A stretch of DNA of 64,000 nucleotides, from positions 3,224,001 through 3,288,000 of the forward strand of contig OZ246012.1 in the NCBI GenBank assembly GCA_965230615.1. Reading direction: 5' to 3'. Each line of letters starts with the position of its first letter. Position 1 is the stretch's first letter. Both the position numbers and the translations under genes were made by a program. The notes below the pieces were generated by a model. That model had not been told where the DNA came from and searched no databases. It saw nothing but the letters and a program-made list of their open reading frames with translations. Positions 18,123 through 27,272 of this stretch are shown here, in pieces. The stretch is from G965230615 sp965230615. Lineage in GTDB: Bacteria > Pseudomonadota > Gammaproteobacteria > HTCC5015.

Positions 18123-19460
18123 ATGTTTATATTAAAAGCAAAAGCACTCATAAGGCGTAAGTTGCATCCACGATTGTTGATCTATTCAATCGCGTTTGCT
18201 GGCTTATGGTTTAATCATGCCTATGCTGGCCAGCACCCTTATGCAGTGGAGTTTAATGCATTGGATATGGTGCAAAAGGGACGGCAGATTTTCCGTTATG
18301 ATAACTTTGGTAACACAGATTTTTGGGGTGGCCAACTTCGTTTACATGAAGCAATAGCTGGTGAAGCCAATGGTGGTGTAGGGCCGGGGGTAAGTCCAGC
18401 CACAGCACTGGCTGTTGGGTTAAAAGTAGATGTAAGAGCTTTGCCGCGCAGTGTCAGGCGGGCAATTAGGTCAGGCGATGTTGATTTAAATGATCCGGCA
18501 ACCACAGTAACTTTATTGCGCTTAAATTCAGTTGTTGGTGTCACCGCAGAGTTTGATAATGCTGATCAAATCAGCGGTATCGGTATTACGTGTGCATTAT
18601 GTCATAGCACTGTCGATGATGTGTTGGCGCCTAGTATTGGTCGGCGTTTGGATGGTTGGGCGAATCGTGATCTGAATGTGGGCGCTATTGTAGCCTTGTC
18701 ACCCAGCGTTGCGCCTTTTGCTGCTTTGTTAGGTGTAGATGAGGATACAGTACGGTCAGTGTTGAACAGCTGGGGGCCTGGTAAATATGACGCCTCGCTT
18801 TTTCTCGATGGCAAGGCGTTTCAAGAAGATGGACGTTCAGCTTCAGTGTTAATTCCGCCAGCTTATGGTTTAGCGGGTGTTAATTTACACACCTGGACAG
18901 GTTGGGGAGCTGTGTCTCACTGGAATGCTTTAGTTGCGACGCTCGAAATGCAGGGCAAGGGAACGTTCTATGACCCTCGCTTGAATGATGCTGAAAAGTT
19001 CCCTGTTGCGGCCGCCAATGGTTTTGCGAATGTGCGCAATAGTCCTGATTTAGTGACATCTAAATTGGGGGCGTTGCAAATTTATCAATTAGTACTCGAG
19101 CCGCCTAAGCCTCCGCGCGGCAGCTTCGATTCTCGTGCTGCCAAGCGGGGTAAGCTGCTGTTTAATGATAAAGCGCAGTGTGCTACCTGCCATGTTCCTC
19201 CCTTATATACTGAGCCAGGTTGGAATGTGCATACAGCTGAAGAGATTGGTATTGATGACTTTCAGGCAAAACGAGGCCCTGAAAACCGCTATCGTACGGC
19301 GCCATTAAGAGGATTATGGGCGCATAGCGTAGGCGGCTTTTATCATGATGGTCGCTTTAGCACGCTGGACGATGTTGTGAATCATTATGATAATTTCTTT
19401 GCGCTGCAGCTCAGTGCTAGAGAGAAGAATGATCTGATAGAGTTTTTAAAGTCACTGTAG
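18123..19460 (+). CDS. Di-heme cytochrome c peroxidase/MauG-like secreted protein
   Basis: 445 residues, with a signal peptide ending near HAYA-GQHP and two c-type heme sites: CALCH (C157-H161) and CATCH (C353-H357). The C-terminal segment RTAPLRGLWAHSVGGFYHDGRFSTLDDVVNHYD is typical of di-heme peroxidases (CcpA/MauG group). It would be matured in the periplasm and could act as a peroxidase or oxidise a specific protein. The N-terminal heme domain is longer than in simple CcpA. GAGAGGACAGA gives a good ribosome-binding site, and it is probably in one operon with the sigma factor. Confidence 0.88.
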   Translation: MFILKAKALIRRKLHPRLLIYSIAFAGLWFNHAYAGQHPYAVEFNALDMVQKGRQIFRYDNFGNTDFWGGQLRLHEAIAGEANGGVGPGVSPATALAVGLKVDVRALPRSVRRAIRSGDVDLNDPATTVTLLRLNSVVGVTAEFDNADQISGIGITCALCHSTVDDVLAPSIGRRLDGWANRDLNVGAIVALSPSVAPFAALLGVDEDTVRSVLNSWGPGKYDASLFLDGKAFQEDGRSASVLIPPAYGLAGVNLHTWTGWGAVSHWNALVATLEMQGKGTFYDPRLNDAEKFPVAAANGFANVRNSPDLVTSKLGALQIYQLVLEPPKPPRGSFDSRAAKRGKLLFNDKAQCATCHVPPLYTEPGWNVHTAEEIGIDDFQAKRGPENRYRTAPLRGLWAHSVGGFYHDGRFSTLDDVVNHYDNFFALQLSAREKNDLIEFLKSL

Positions 19461-19476
19461 TTTAGTTATTTTGTTT

Positions 19477-19515
19477 ATGCAGGCTTAGGTGCTTACCTTA
19501 GCCTGCATTTTTTTT
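19477..19515 (+). terminator. Rho-independent terminator after the di-heme gene
   Basis: Stem ATGCAGGCTTAGGT / ACCTTAGCCTGCAT (one mismatch), 4-nt loop, followed by eight Ts. Confidence 0.9.
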
Positions 19516-19677
19516 CTCGATTGGCTGCTTTGAAGACAGAAAGTGCGAGTTTGGCTTATATTGTTCTTTTTTTGGCAACAAAAAGTTGATGCCTGTATTG
19601 TTTATTCTTTTTTTGAGAAAATATAAGCTAGTACCCCGATATTCCTGAAGGTATTAAGCTTTTAAGAGAGGTCAGCT

Positions 19678-20553
19678 ATGAATAAACAGGTACCGGCAAG
19701 GCGTGCTGTCGCCGCAGTCCATCAAGGTATACCCGCATCAGATGGCGCAGGGGTCAAACTCAGCCGTATCATGGGCAGCCCGAGTTTTAACCAATTAGAC
19801 CCTTTTTTGTTGTTAGATGTATTTCGTTCTGATGAGTCAGCTGATTATATTGCGGGCTTCCCGCCGCATCCACATCGAGGTTTTGAAACAGTGACCTATA
19901 TGTTCGCAGGGAAAATGCAACATCAGGATAGTGCTGGGCACACAGGGATGATTGGGCCTGGCGGTGTGCAGTGGATGACAGCGGCCCGTGGTATTGTGCA
20001 TTCGGAGATGCCGCAGCAAGAGCAAGGCCTGATGTGGGGTGTCCAGCTGTGGGTGAATCTACCCGCAGATCTGAAGATGAGTGAGCCTGCTTACCGTGAA
20101 TACAGTGAGGCTGCAATTCCAACAGAGCAACGGGAAGATGGTGTGCGCTTGAAGGTGATTGCAGGTCAAACAGCGAAGGGGACAATAGGGCCGGTCAAAG
20201 GAGTTGTCACAGAACCGATGTATTTCGATGTTACATTGGCAGCGGATCGTGAATATACTGAGCAGGTACCCGATAGTCATAGCATTATAGTATTGGTTGT
20301 TGAGGGCGCTATCACAATTGCGGGCAATGACAGTCGTGTGATTAGCGCCGGGGAACTTGCAGAGTTTGAAACGGTCAATGAAGATGGCTTAAGTCATCAA
20401 GTGCTAATTTCCTCGCAGGCAGAAGAAAGTCGGGTGCTACTGATTGCAGCTAAGCGATTAAAAGAGCCTGTAGCACGTGGCGGTCCCTTTGTGATGAATA
20501 CTAAGCAGGAAATCCTACAAGCGTTTCAGGATTATAATGCAGGAAAATTCTAG
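19678..20553 (+). CDS. Pirin family protein
   Basis: A 291-residue bicupin with the pirin signature FPPHPHRGFETVTYMFAGKMQHQDS, whose His residues and the later HSE (IVHSEMP) form the metal site in the N-terminal cupin. It continues with QLWVNLPADLKMSEPAYREY and a C-terminal cupin with the ending GGPFVMNT. Some pirins are quercetin dioxygenases, others regulate enzymes; no specific role can be assigned. AGAGAGGTCAGCT precedes the ATG. It is monocistronic. Confidence 0.93.
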   Translation: MNKQVPARRAVAAVHQGIPASDGAGVKLSRIMGSPSFNQLDPFLLLDVFRSDESADYIAGFPPHPHRGFETVTYMFAGKMQHQDSAGHTGMIGPGGVQWMTAARGIVHSEMPQQEQGLMWGVQLWVNLPADLKMSEPAYREYSEAAIPTEQREDGVRLKVIAGQTAKGTIGPVKGVVTEPMYFDVTLAADREYTEQVPDSHSIIVLVVEGAITIAGNDSRVISAGELAEFETVNEDGLSHQVLISSQAEESRVLLIAAKRLKEPVARGGPFVMNTKQEILQAFQDYNAGKF

Positions 20554-20566
20554 CCGTATATTCAAT

Positions 20567-20610
20567 ATAAACTATCGCGGTAATGGCGAGCGCTATGGCC
20601 GATAGTTTAT
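20567..20610 (+). other. Stem-loop after the pirin gene
   Basis: Perfect 11-bp stem ATAAACTATCG (20567-20577) with its complement at 20600-20610, 22-nt loop. No T-run follows, so it may stabilise or process mRNA rather than terminate. Confidence 0.45.
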
Positions 20611-20832
20611 GAGCGTATTAAAGCTCACAAATGTTGCTGTAAAAAAACATCGAAAAGTACTTGAAATTTTTTGTGAAAAGAGTATGGTCCGCTCCATGAA
20701 AATTAATCAGCCCAAAAACCAGATTCTGACAATGCAGGCTACAGCCACAATGTGGCGTGTAGCGTTGTCACAGTCGTCTATGGGTCGATGTGTGAGCGCC
20801 CATACAGCGCAATAGACTTTCCAAAATTTAAA

Positions 20833-20909
20833 CTGGAAGGTCTGCTTAAGATACCTTCCAGTACGATTAAAAACCCTGGCAGGTATTGAAAGCTTGCCAG
20901 GGTTTTTTT
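20833..20909 (+). terminator. Two hairpins, the second a strong rho-independent terminator
   Basis: A 9-bp stem CTGGAAGGT/ACCTTCCAG (20833-20861) is followed by a stem CCCTGGCA/TGCCAGGG with A and T runs (20869-20909). There is no open frame directly in front that needs this terminator, since the pirin gene ends 280 bp upstream, so a small RNA between 20.6 and 20.9 kb is possible. Confidence 0.8.
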
Positions 20910-21029
20910 ATGCCTCAACATAAGTATATGTTGTTGAATAGTTGTGGAGACAATATGCAACAGATCAGTCGAACAGCTTTGATGATGTCGTGTATGACTC
21001 GGTTGAGCAAGGGTCATAGGTGCTAGATA

Positions 21030-21126
21030 AGCCTTTTGAGTAGTATTGCGCAAAAGGCTGAGCGGGATAAGCTAGCAGCCTTTTGAGGAAAAACCTCGAT
21101 AGGCAGCAGGCTATCGAGGTTTTTTT
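21030..21126 (+). terminator. Hairpin plus second rho-independent terminator
   Basis: A 9-bp stem AGCCTTTTG/CAAAAGGCT (21030-21059) precedes a stem AAACCTCGATAG/CTATCGAGGTTT with T-run (21091-21126). As with the previous terminator, no gene lies in front of it, suggesting a second short untranslated transcript from about 20.91 kb. Confidence 0.8.
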
Positions 21127-21192
21127 ATGCAAGAGCAGCTTGTATAGAAACCATAAGCGATTGATAGAAGCTGGATAGATTGGGTGAGCATA

Positions 21193-21534
21193 ATGCTGAA
21201 TGAATTACACACTGTAAAACCATATAAGAATGAAGGCGTATGGGTTTTTGATGATGATTCAAAAGGGTTGCGAAAAGAACCTATTATTAATAAGCAAGAT
21301 GTTATGTTAGATAAGTTGGTAATAGGCATAAATGATGCGGAACAAGGCTTCTGTCTGTTGTTTTCTGATACTGTTTTTTGCGGTTATCAGGTGCGTTTAA
21401 TATGGCAGTGCGTAGATGATCTTGGCCATTGGTATACCGCTAAAGGGCTTTGTGAAGATGCATGGTTTTATCCAGGTTTTTTGCAGTATTTTCGCACGCT
21501 GCCTGGAGAAATTTTTATCCGCTGTTGTCCATAG
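21193..21534 (+). CDS. Small protein of unknown function (DUF6717-like)
   Basis: 113 residues with no signal peptide or membrane segment. The layout VKPYKNEGVWVFDDDSKGLRKEPII, MLDKLVIGINDAEQGFCLLFSDTVFCGYQVRL and WYTAKGLCEDAWFYPGFLQYF recalls a DUF6717-type family, known to me only from memory and without function. GGTGAG seven bases before ATG 21193 makes that start better than the in-frame GTG at 21184. It lies alone after the structured intergenic region. Confidence 0.65.
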   Translation: MLNELHTVKPYKNEGVWVFDDDSKGLRKEPIINKQDVMLDKLVIGINDAEQGFCLLFSDTVFCGYQVRLIWQCVDDLGHWYTAKGLCEDAWFYPGFLQYFRTLPGEIFIRCCP

Positions 21535-21564
21535 TTAAATTTTTTACATAGAAAGGAAAAGGAA

Positions 21565-21690
21565 ATGAAGTATGAAAAAGTTGCAGAAAACCTAAGGGTA
21601 TTCTTAAATAAAATATGCAAGTTGGTAATTGTTTTTTTGGAGAAAGATTATGTATGGTTTACTGAAGTTGATTGCGAGGATTGTAAATAA
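21565..21690 (+). CDS. Possible 41-residue small protein
   Basis: ATG at 21565 is preceded by AAAGGAAAAGGAA, a strong ribosome-binding site. The frame codes for a peptide beginning MKYEKVAENLRVFLNK, with a short hydrophobic centre (LVIVFL) and an acidic Cys-containing tail (DCEDCK). No family recognised; only the translation signals support it. Confidence 0.35.
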   Translation: MKYEKVAENLRVFLNKICKLVIVFLEKDYVWFTEVDCEDCK

Positions 21691-21709
21691 TGCAAGTGAT
21701 AATAAGTAA
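21650..21709 (+). CDS. Possible 19-residue amphipathic peptide overlapping the previous frame
   Basis: ATG 21650 with GGAG eight bases upstream opens MYGLLKLIARIVNNASDNK, in a different frame from the 41-residue frame it overlaps. The first half is amphipathic and cationic. A hairpin (TAGCCACC/GGTGGCTA) follows at about 21728-21754. Could be chance. Confidence 0.25.
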   Translation: MYGLLKLIARIVNNASDNK

Positions 21710-21842
21710 ATCAATACAGGTATGGCCTAGCCACCTGTTATGTATAGGTGGCTAGTATTGAAGTTCTGAGTTAAGAGTGCATTGTATGAGTGTTTTCTTA
21801 ACTGAGATATTTCAAGTGATATGGTAATGACGGGTCTTATTT

Positions 21843-22535
21843 ATGTTTTATAATATAGCCGGTGCAGTCAATGCGCTGTTTGTCGCTATGAGCTTGCTCG
21901 GTGTATTGTCTCAAATATTGAAAGTGTGGCAGCGTAAATCAGATATTTCAATTAAAGAAAATACCGAGTTATTGTCATTAAATCAATTTACGGTGAGTTA
22001 TTTTGCCTACTTTGTCGTATTTGTTTATGGGTATTTCATAGAGCCTTTTAATCATTATGTTGTATGGTCGCGATTAATTGCCTGCCTGCTCGTATTAATA
22101 ATTTTATATGAAATATGGCGTGATCGAGATACGCGAGCAGCATTGTTGGCATTTGCCATAGCATTATTAGCGTTATTGATTGGTCTGGCTGGTTTATATT
22201 GGGGAGCACAAATACCCGATGAAGGTTTATATATTTCTTCAGCAATGATTGTGTTGATTAGTATTTTTATCGCGCAAGGTGGTTTGCATCAGATAAAGCT
22301 GATTATTCAATCAGGCAGTACCGGTGCAGTGGATCTGCGTATGCAATATTTTGTTTTGGCATTGCATATGTCTACAATCGTATTTGCTTTTGCGATGGGG
22401 TTGACGAATGGCTGGCCGTTATTATGCCTGGCGGTTACCGGTGCACTGATTAGATTAGTGATGATATATCTTTTCCGTTGGGTGCGAGTAAGTGCCAGTG
22501 CCCAATACCGTCGGGCATTATACGAAGCAAGTTAG
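21843..22535 (+). CDS. Multi-pass membrane protein, PQ-loop/SemiSWEET-like
   Basis: 230 residues with about seven hydrophobic segments and few charged residues. The first part (LLGVLSQILKVWQRKSDISIKENTELLSLNQF) resembles a PQ-loop repeat: Q near the end of helix 1, K-V-W, then a loop to an S-rich helix start. The pattern partly recurs near residues 150-200. SWEET-type transport is possible but unproven. It stands alone, with a clear ATG 21843. Confidence 0.7.
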   Translation: MFYNIAGAVNALFVAMSLLGVLSQILKVWQRKSDISIKENTELLSLNQFTVSYFAYFVVFVYGYFIEPFNHYVVWSRLIACLLVLIILYEIWRDRDTRAALLAFAIALLALLIGLAGLYWGAQIPDEGLYISSAMIVLISIFIAQGGLHQIKLIIQSGSTGAVDLRMQYFVLALHMSTIVFAFAMGLTNGWPLLCLAVTGALIRLVMIYLFRWVRVSASAQYRRALYEAS

Positions 22536-22786
22536 CCATGGCTGATCGCTGATCACGATTTATGGTTGATTGTCTGCAAAATAATGATAAAAATGGTTGA
22601 TTCTGTGTCTGCTCTTGCGATTAATTGCTGCCAGTGACTGGCGATTAGGCTGGGCGAGCTATATGATAGTCCCCCCACGTAAAGTAGGTAGCACAGCTGC
22701 TCACTGAATTAATTCAGAGTGTTTTCAGGGCAGGGAACCTTGTCTGGGGTTGTCTGTCTGAGGCTCTGTCAACATAGGAAAACAGT

Positions 22787-23278
22787 ATGCGCAAAAATAC
22801 ATTATGGTCCACCTTATTATCTGTTTTTTTGGTCAGTTTTATGGCTGTTGCTTATGCAGAGCCTGCACCTGATTGGGTACTCAAAGATAGTGAAGGCAAA
22901 GAAATCAGTTCGGCAGACTATAAAGGTAAGCCTTTGATTTTACATTTTTGGGGGACATGGTGCCCATATTGTAAAAAATTGCAGCCAGGCCTGGATAAAA
23001 TTTACAGCAAATACAAAGAAGATGGTTTAACACTACTGGCGATAAGCTTTGCAGAAAAAAAAGATGCTGATCCTCAGAAATCATTAGAAGAGCGTGGCCA
23101 CAGCTTTATAACATTGGTGAATGGTGAAGAGGTCGTGAAAAAGTTTTCTGTTAGAGGGACGCCGACTACCTTTTTTATCGATAAAAAAGGGGAAGTTATC
23201 TGGATGACCAATACCTCTGATCCAGAAAATCCGGCTTTAGAGCAAGCGGCGCAATTTATTCTTAATGAAGATGCTTAA
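22787..23278 (+). CDS. TlpA-like periplasmic thioredoxin-family protein
   Basis: 163 residues with a signal peptide (LLSVFLVSFMAVAYA-EPA) and a redox-active WGTWCPYC motif (C59, C62), followed by GTPTTFFIDKKGEVIW holding the cis-Pro loop. TlpA/ResA-like proteins reduce cysteines in the periplasm, for example for cytochrome c or copper-site maturation; the nearby di-heme protein is a possible client, by inference only. CATAGGAAAACAGT precedes the ATG. Confidence 0.88.
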   Translation: MRKNTLWSTLLSVFLVSFMAVAYAEPAPDWVLKDSEGKEISSADYKGKPLILHFWGTWCPYCKKLQPGLDKIYSKYKEDGLTLLAISFAEKKDADPQKSLEERGHSFITLVNGEEVVKKFSVRGTPTTFFIDKKGEVIWMTNTSDPENPALEQAAQFILNEDA

Positions 23279-23346
23279 GGTGTAAAGCTGATAAACATCT
23301 GAAGAGTGGGCCCGCTCTGCTGCGACGACTGCTCTGGCTTATTAGC

Positions 23347-26300
23347 TTATTGATTGACAGCGGTTATTTGGGCTTTATTGTAACTAAGCAGTAATGTGGT
23401 GATTTCTTCCGCGCTGATAGGCTTGGATAATAAATAGCCCTGAATAATATCACACTCATTTTGCAGTAAAAACTCGCTCTGTGAGGAGCTTTCCACGCCT
23501 TCAGCAATAACTTTCAAGTCTAAGGCATGAGCCATGACGATAATGGCTTGTATGATAGCCACATCATTAGGGTCGGATCTTATATCTTTGATAAAAGATT
23601 TGTCTATTTTTAAAGCATCTAAAGGAAATTGTTTTAAGTAACTCAATGATGAATAGCCAGTACCAAAGTCATCAATAGCAAGACTACAGCCAAGGTTTTT
23701 AATTTTTTGTAGTGTTTCGATTGTGTTGTTAGAGTTATCCATGATGACGCTCTCGGTAAGCTCTAATTCGATTAAATGAGTGGGTGTTTCGTAATAATCA
23801 AAAATATTTTCCAATTGTTCAACTAAGTCGTTCTGCATAAACTGAATGCCGCTTAAGTTGATGGAAATTTTAATATTTTCAATACCCTCATTATGCCATT
23901 TTGTGATTTGTCGGCAAGCTTGATGTATAACCCATTTGCCTAACTCCATAATTAAGCCAGTTTCTTCCGCCACCGGAATAAAGCGTACAGGTGATACCAT
24001 TCCGAGCTTAGGGCTAAACCATCGTAACAATGCTTCCACGGCAATGATTTTATCATCGTGTAAGTCGAGTTGTGGTTGGTAATATACTTCTAATTCATTA
24101 CGCTCGATGGCTTTACGTAGATGCTCTTCAAGTTGTAATCTTTCTGCCGCTTTTTCATTCATCTGAGAAGCGTAAAACTGATAATTATTGCGGCCACCTG
24201 TTTTGGCGTTATACATAGCAATATCAGCGTTTTGTAGTAATGTCTCAGCATCCTCTCCGTCATTTGGGTAAACTGCAATACCTATGCTAGGTGTTACCAG
24301 AACCTCATTTTCTTTAAGCGTTAACGGTTTGGAAACATTGTCGATGATTCTTTGCGAGACTGTAGCAATATCACGATTGCGCTCTATGTCTGTTAGTAAG
24401 ATAACAAACTCATCGCCGCCTAGTCGTGCTAGATTATGCTCTTTGTACTCTCTTCCAGCTCGGCTTAAACGGTCGCTGCGGCGCAGACTTTGTTTGAGCC
24501 TAAATGAGATGGATTCTAATAATTGGTCGCCCACAGTATGACCTAATGTGTCATTTATTCGCTTGAAGTTGTCAAGGTCTATGAAAAGTAAAGCGAAAAT
24601 TCGATTGTGCCGCTTGGCTAATTCTAGATTATCTTCCAGCGTATCTAAAAATAATTGCCGATTAGGTAAGCCTGTCAAACCATCAAAATAGGCTAGAGAA
24701 GCGATTTTGTTTTCTGCTTCCTTGCGGCTAGTTATGTCCTGAAAGGTGCCTGCAATAAATACCGGGATGTTTTTATGGTTAAATTCTGCTTTACCTTGAG
24801 CAGCTATTATGCGACGTTGATTGCCAGCAAAGTTAACAGTGTATTCAAGCTCATAACTCAAGCAAGAGTTGATTGCATTATTGAAAGTTTTTAGTGTTGC
24901 TTCTTTATCATCAATATGCACGTTTTGTAAGAGTACATCAATATCATTGATTTCTTGCTCTTCTAAGCCGTGTAGTCGAAATACTTCATTAGAAACGGTG
25001 AAAAAGTCGCTTTGATAATCCCAAGACCAATCGCCAAGATTAGAAATTCGTTGAGCGCGCGCAAGCCTATTTTTATTACGTTGCAATTTTCTATAAGCAT
25101 TGCTTGAACGTAGCATATATTTAATTCTTTGATGTAGTATTAGCCAGTTAATGGGGGTGGTGATGAAATCTGTAGCGCCAGCTTCATAGGCAAGTTGGAT
25201 AGCATCGATATCATTGTGCTGGGTAATAATAAATATAGGAGGGTATGCGTCATTGCTAAGTTGACGAAGCTTGGCGCACAAGGCATAACCATCTTCATTA
25301 GGTATATGTATATTAAGTATTATTAGGTCTGGTTGATACTCTCTAGAGTACTCAATTGCTTGCTGACTATTATAGGCTTCTATAACAGAAAGATTATTCT
25401 TTCTTAGTGTTTCTCTGGCGATGAGTTGGGTTTTTTCATTGTTTTCGATGATAAGAACTCGGTTATTTTCAATGTCTTCTTCATGCGTATTGCTAATCGT
25501 AGACTCATCGTTGGCTTCATTTTTCTCAAAGAAGAATGGAAACTTTCTTCTAATGATGTTATGGGTCTGACTGAACTCTATATGTATATTTTTTTGAGTG
25601 GCGGCTATTTTTTTGGGGTTTTTATCGACGTCTTTTATCAGCTTATTACAATGTTGCTTGAGCTTAACCGCATTTATTTCACTGCTTATTTCTGCAAGAG
25701 ATTTGGCCGATTTTTTAATAGCAGGTATATCATTGTTGATAATGGCATTGTCAAGTTTGTCGAGCAAATCCTTAGCGTGATGTATAAACTGGACTGATGT
25801 TTCATAATGCGAAATACCGGCGTCATTATTATGAAATAATAAGGCGTTGTTCTTATTTGAGCCCGCATTTATTACTCTGGAGTAGTATAAAGTGAGTAAG
25901 AGCTGTAAATATACGGCTAGCAAGTAAAGGCAAATTGCAATAAAAATGCTCTTTTTAATATTTTTATACGTTGCCTTGAAATCTGCATGAACCCATAATG
26001 TTTGGGGAGGCTTTCCTGAGTGACTCAATGGTGTTTTGAGAATTAAAGTGTTGCCAGAAAAGGCATAGTTAATACCATTGGTTTGATGTAAAAAGGGTCT
26101 GTCCGAGTATGTTTTCGAATATAGTTTGGGCAAGCCGTTGTTATTGCTTGGGTCGCTAGCTTGGCTATCGTCAGTGATAAAAGCTGCATGAATATCGGTT
26201 TGCGTACTTAAAACGTATAACAGTTTATTATTGAATAGTGTTGGGTCTTCATAAGAGGCAGGGCGGCTATCTAATGCCGTAATTTGAATCATGCTTGATA

Positions 26301-26445
26301 TTTTTTGTACAAAGCCATGTTTCATGCTATTCATGTACATTGTAATAAATATAACCAAGCCTGATGATAAGAACAGTAGACTTGTCAGGAAAGCAACTCT
26401 AAATGGTTTGTTTTTTAAGGCCGCTATTGAAAAAAAATCAAGCAT
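23347..26445 (-). CDS. Membrane-bound GGDEF-EAL protein with degenerate HPt-like and receiver domains
   Basis: 1032 residues. TM1 (about 16-38) and TM2 (165-187) bracket a periplasmic sensor of about 125 residues. Residues 222-275 resemble an HPt domain lacking its His (SAKSL, K248). A receiver (329-450) has Asn378 in place of the phospho-Asp, EN instead of the acidic pair (334-335) and Thr instead of the conserved Lys (ITTPINW). A PAS (about 460-575) follows, then GGDEF (intact 676-680) and EAL (EALLRW at 804, DDFGTGYSSLSYLK, EGVE). Both output domains look active, for c-di-GMP synthesis or breakdown. It stands alone. Confidence 0.92.
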   Translation of the reverse strand: MLDFFSIAALKNKPFRVAFLTSLLFLSSGLVIFITMYMNSMKHGFVQKISSMIQITALDSRPASYEDPTLFNNKLLYVLSTQTDIHAAFITDDSQASDPSNNNGLPKLYSKTYSDRPFLHQTNGINYAFSGNTLILKTPLSHSGKPPQTLWVHADFKATYKNIKKSIFIAICLYLLAVYLQLLLTLYYSRVINAGSNKNNALLFHNNDAGISHYETSVQFIHHAKDLLDKLDNAIINNDIPAIKKSAKSLAEISSEINAVKLKQHCNKLIKDVDKNPKKIAATQKNIHIEFSQTHNIIRRKFPFFFEKNEANDESTISNTHEEDIENNRVLIIENNEKTQLIARETLRKNNLSVIEAYNSQQAIEYSREYQPDLIILNIHIPNEDGYALCAKLRQLSNDAYPPIFIITQHNDIDAIQLAYEAGATDFITTPINWLILHQRIKYMLRSSNAYRKLQRNKNRLARAQRISNLGDWSWDYQSDFFTVSNEVFRLHGLEEQEINDIDVLLQNVHIDDKEATLKTFNNAINSCLSYELEYTVNFAGNQRRIIAAQGKAEFNHKNIPVFIAGTFQDITSRKEAENKIASLAYFDGLTGLPNRQLFLDTLEDNLELAKRHNRIFALLFIDLDNFKRINDTLGHTVGDQLLESISFRLKQSLRRSDRLSRAGREYKEHNLARLGGDEFVILLTDIERNRDIATVSQRIIDNVSKPLTLKENEVLVTPSIGIAVYPNDGEDAETLLQNADIAMYNAKTGGRNNYQFYASQMNEKAAERLQLEEHLRKAIERNELEVYYQPQLDLHDDKIIAVEALLRWFSPKLGMVSPVRFIPVAEETGLIMELGKWVIHQACRQITKWHNEGIENIKISINLSGIQFMQNDLVEQLENIFDYYETPTHLIELELTESVIMDNSNNTIETLQKIKNLGCSLAIDDFGTGYSSLSYLKQFPLDALKIDKSFIKDIRSDPNDVAIIQAIIVMAHALDLKVIAEGVESSSQSEFLLQNECDIIQGYLLSKPISAEEITTLLLSYNKAQITAVNQ

Positions 26446-26741
26446 ATTTATTACCGTTATTAGGTGTAAGTTGTTGGCTTTATCGGAAGTTAGTTAATTA
26501 ACGCCTTGTCAAAGAAAGGCTCGTTACTAGCTCGACAACTCCAGAAATAATTCATTGTTTAAAACCCAGCAGCTATACTGCGATGAATTAAACCTATGCT
26601 GGCAATAGAAGATATCGGCCATCCGGCCTGATTAATTAGAAGGATTTGGTAGAACACAGATGTGCCGCCCCAGCTTATGCAGTATTGGATGAACTGGGAG
26701 TATCCTGCTAAGCCAGGGCGGCAGAAGTCAAGAAGATGAAG

Positions 26742-27200
26742 TTATTCAGCTTTTTCCAGTATTAATGTCATATCGTCTTTAGCATCAATAATCTTAATGG
26801 TTTCACCTACATTTAACGATTCTTCGCTTTGCACTTTCCAAAAGGTGTCACCGATTTGCAGTTTGTCATCGATGCCATTGAGTGGTTGCTCTAGCATAAG
26901 CTTGCGACCAATGAGTTGTGCAGCCCTGTTATTGAGGTTGTGATGGTCGTCGCGGTAGTTATTAAATGAGCGAAACTTACGCCAGTAAATAAAAGAAAAA
27001 ATACCAGTGCTAATGGCAAAAATAATCAGCTGGCTATGCCAATGTAGATCAAAAATTAACATAATGCAGCACACCAACAGTGCGCCAATGCCAGCGCCCA
27101 ATAAAAAACCAGCCGTGCCTAGCGCTTCTAATGTGAGTAAGCCAATGCCCAGTACTAGCCAATGCCAGTATTCTAAGGTGTGTAACCATTCATAATTCAT
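26742..27200 (-). CDS. ybbJ: NfeD-like membrane protein YbbJ
   Basis: About 152 residues: hydrophobic helices (HWLVLGIGLLTLEALGTAGFLLGAGIGALLVCCIMLIF, then LIIFAISTGIFSFIYW) and a C-terminal OB-fold-like domain (LIGRKLMLEQPLNGIDDKLQIGDTFWKV). Short NfeD proteins act with SPFH-domain partners in membrane quality control. A longer frame reaches 27233, but GGGAG eight bases before ATG 27200 favours the shorter form. It follows qmcA on the same strand, 72 bp downstream. Confidence 0.88.
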   Translation of the reverse strand: MNYEWLHTLEYWHWLVLGIGLLTLEALGTAGFLLGAGIGALLVCCIMLIFDLHWHSQLIIFAISTGIFSFIYWRKFRSFNNYRDDHHNLNNRAAQLIGRKLMLEQPLNGIDDKLQIGDTFWKVQSEESLNVGETIKIIDAKDDMTLILEKAE

Positions 27201-27272
27201 GGCCGTTTCTCCCTTGTTGATTGAGCGCCGCAAGCGGCGCTCTGAGGATAGAAATAAATGTTGTGTATAGTG

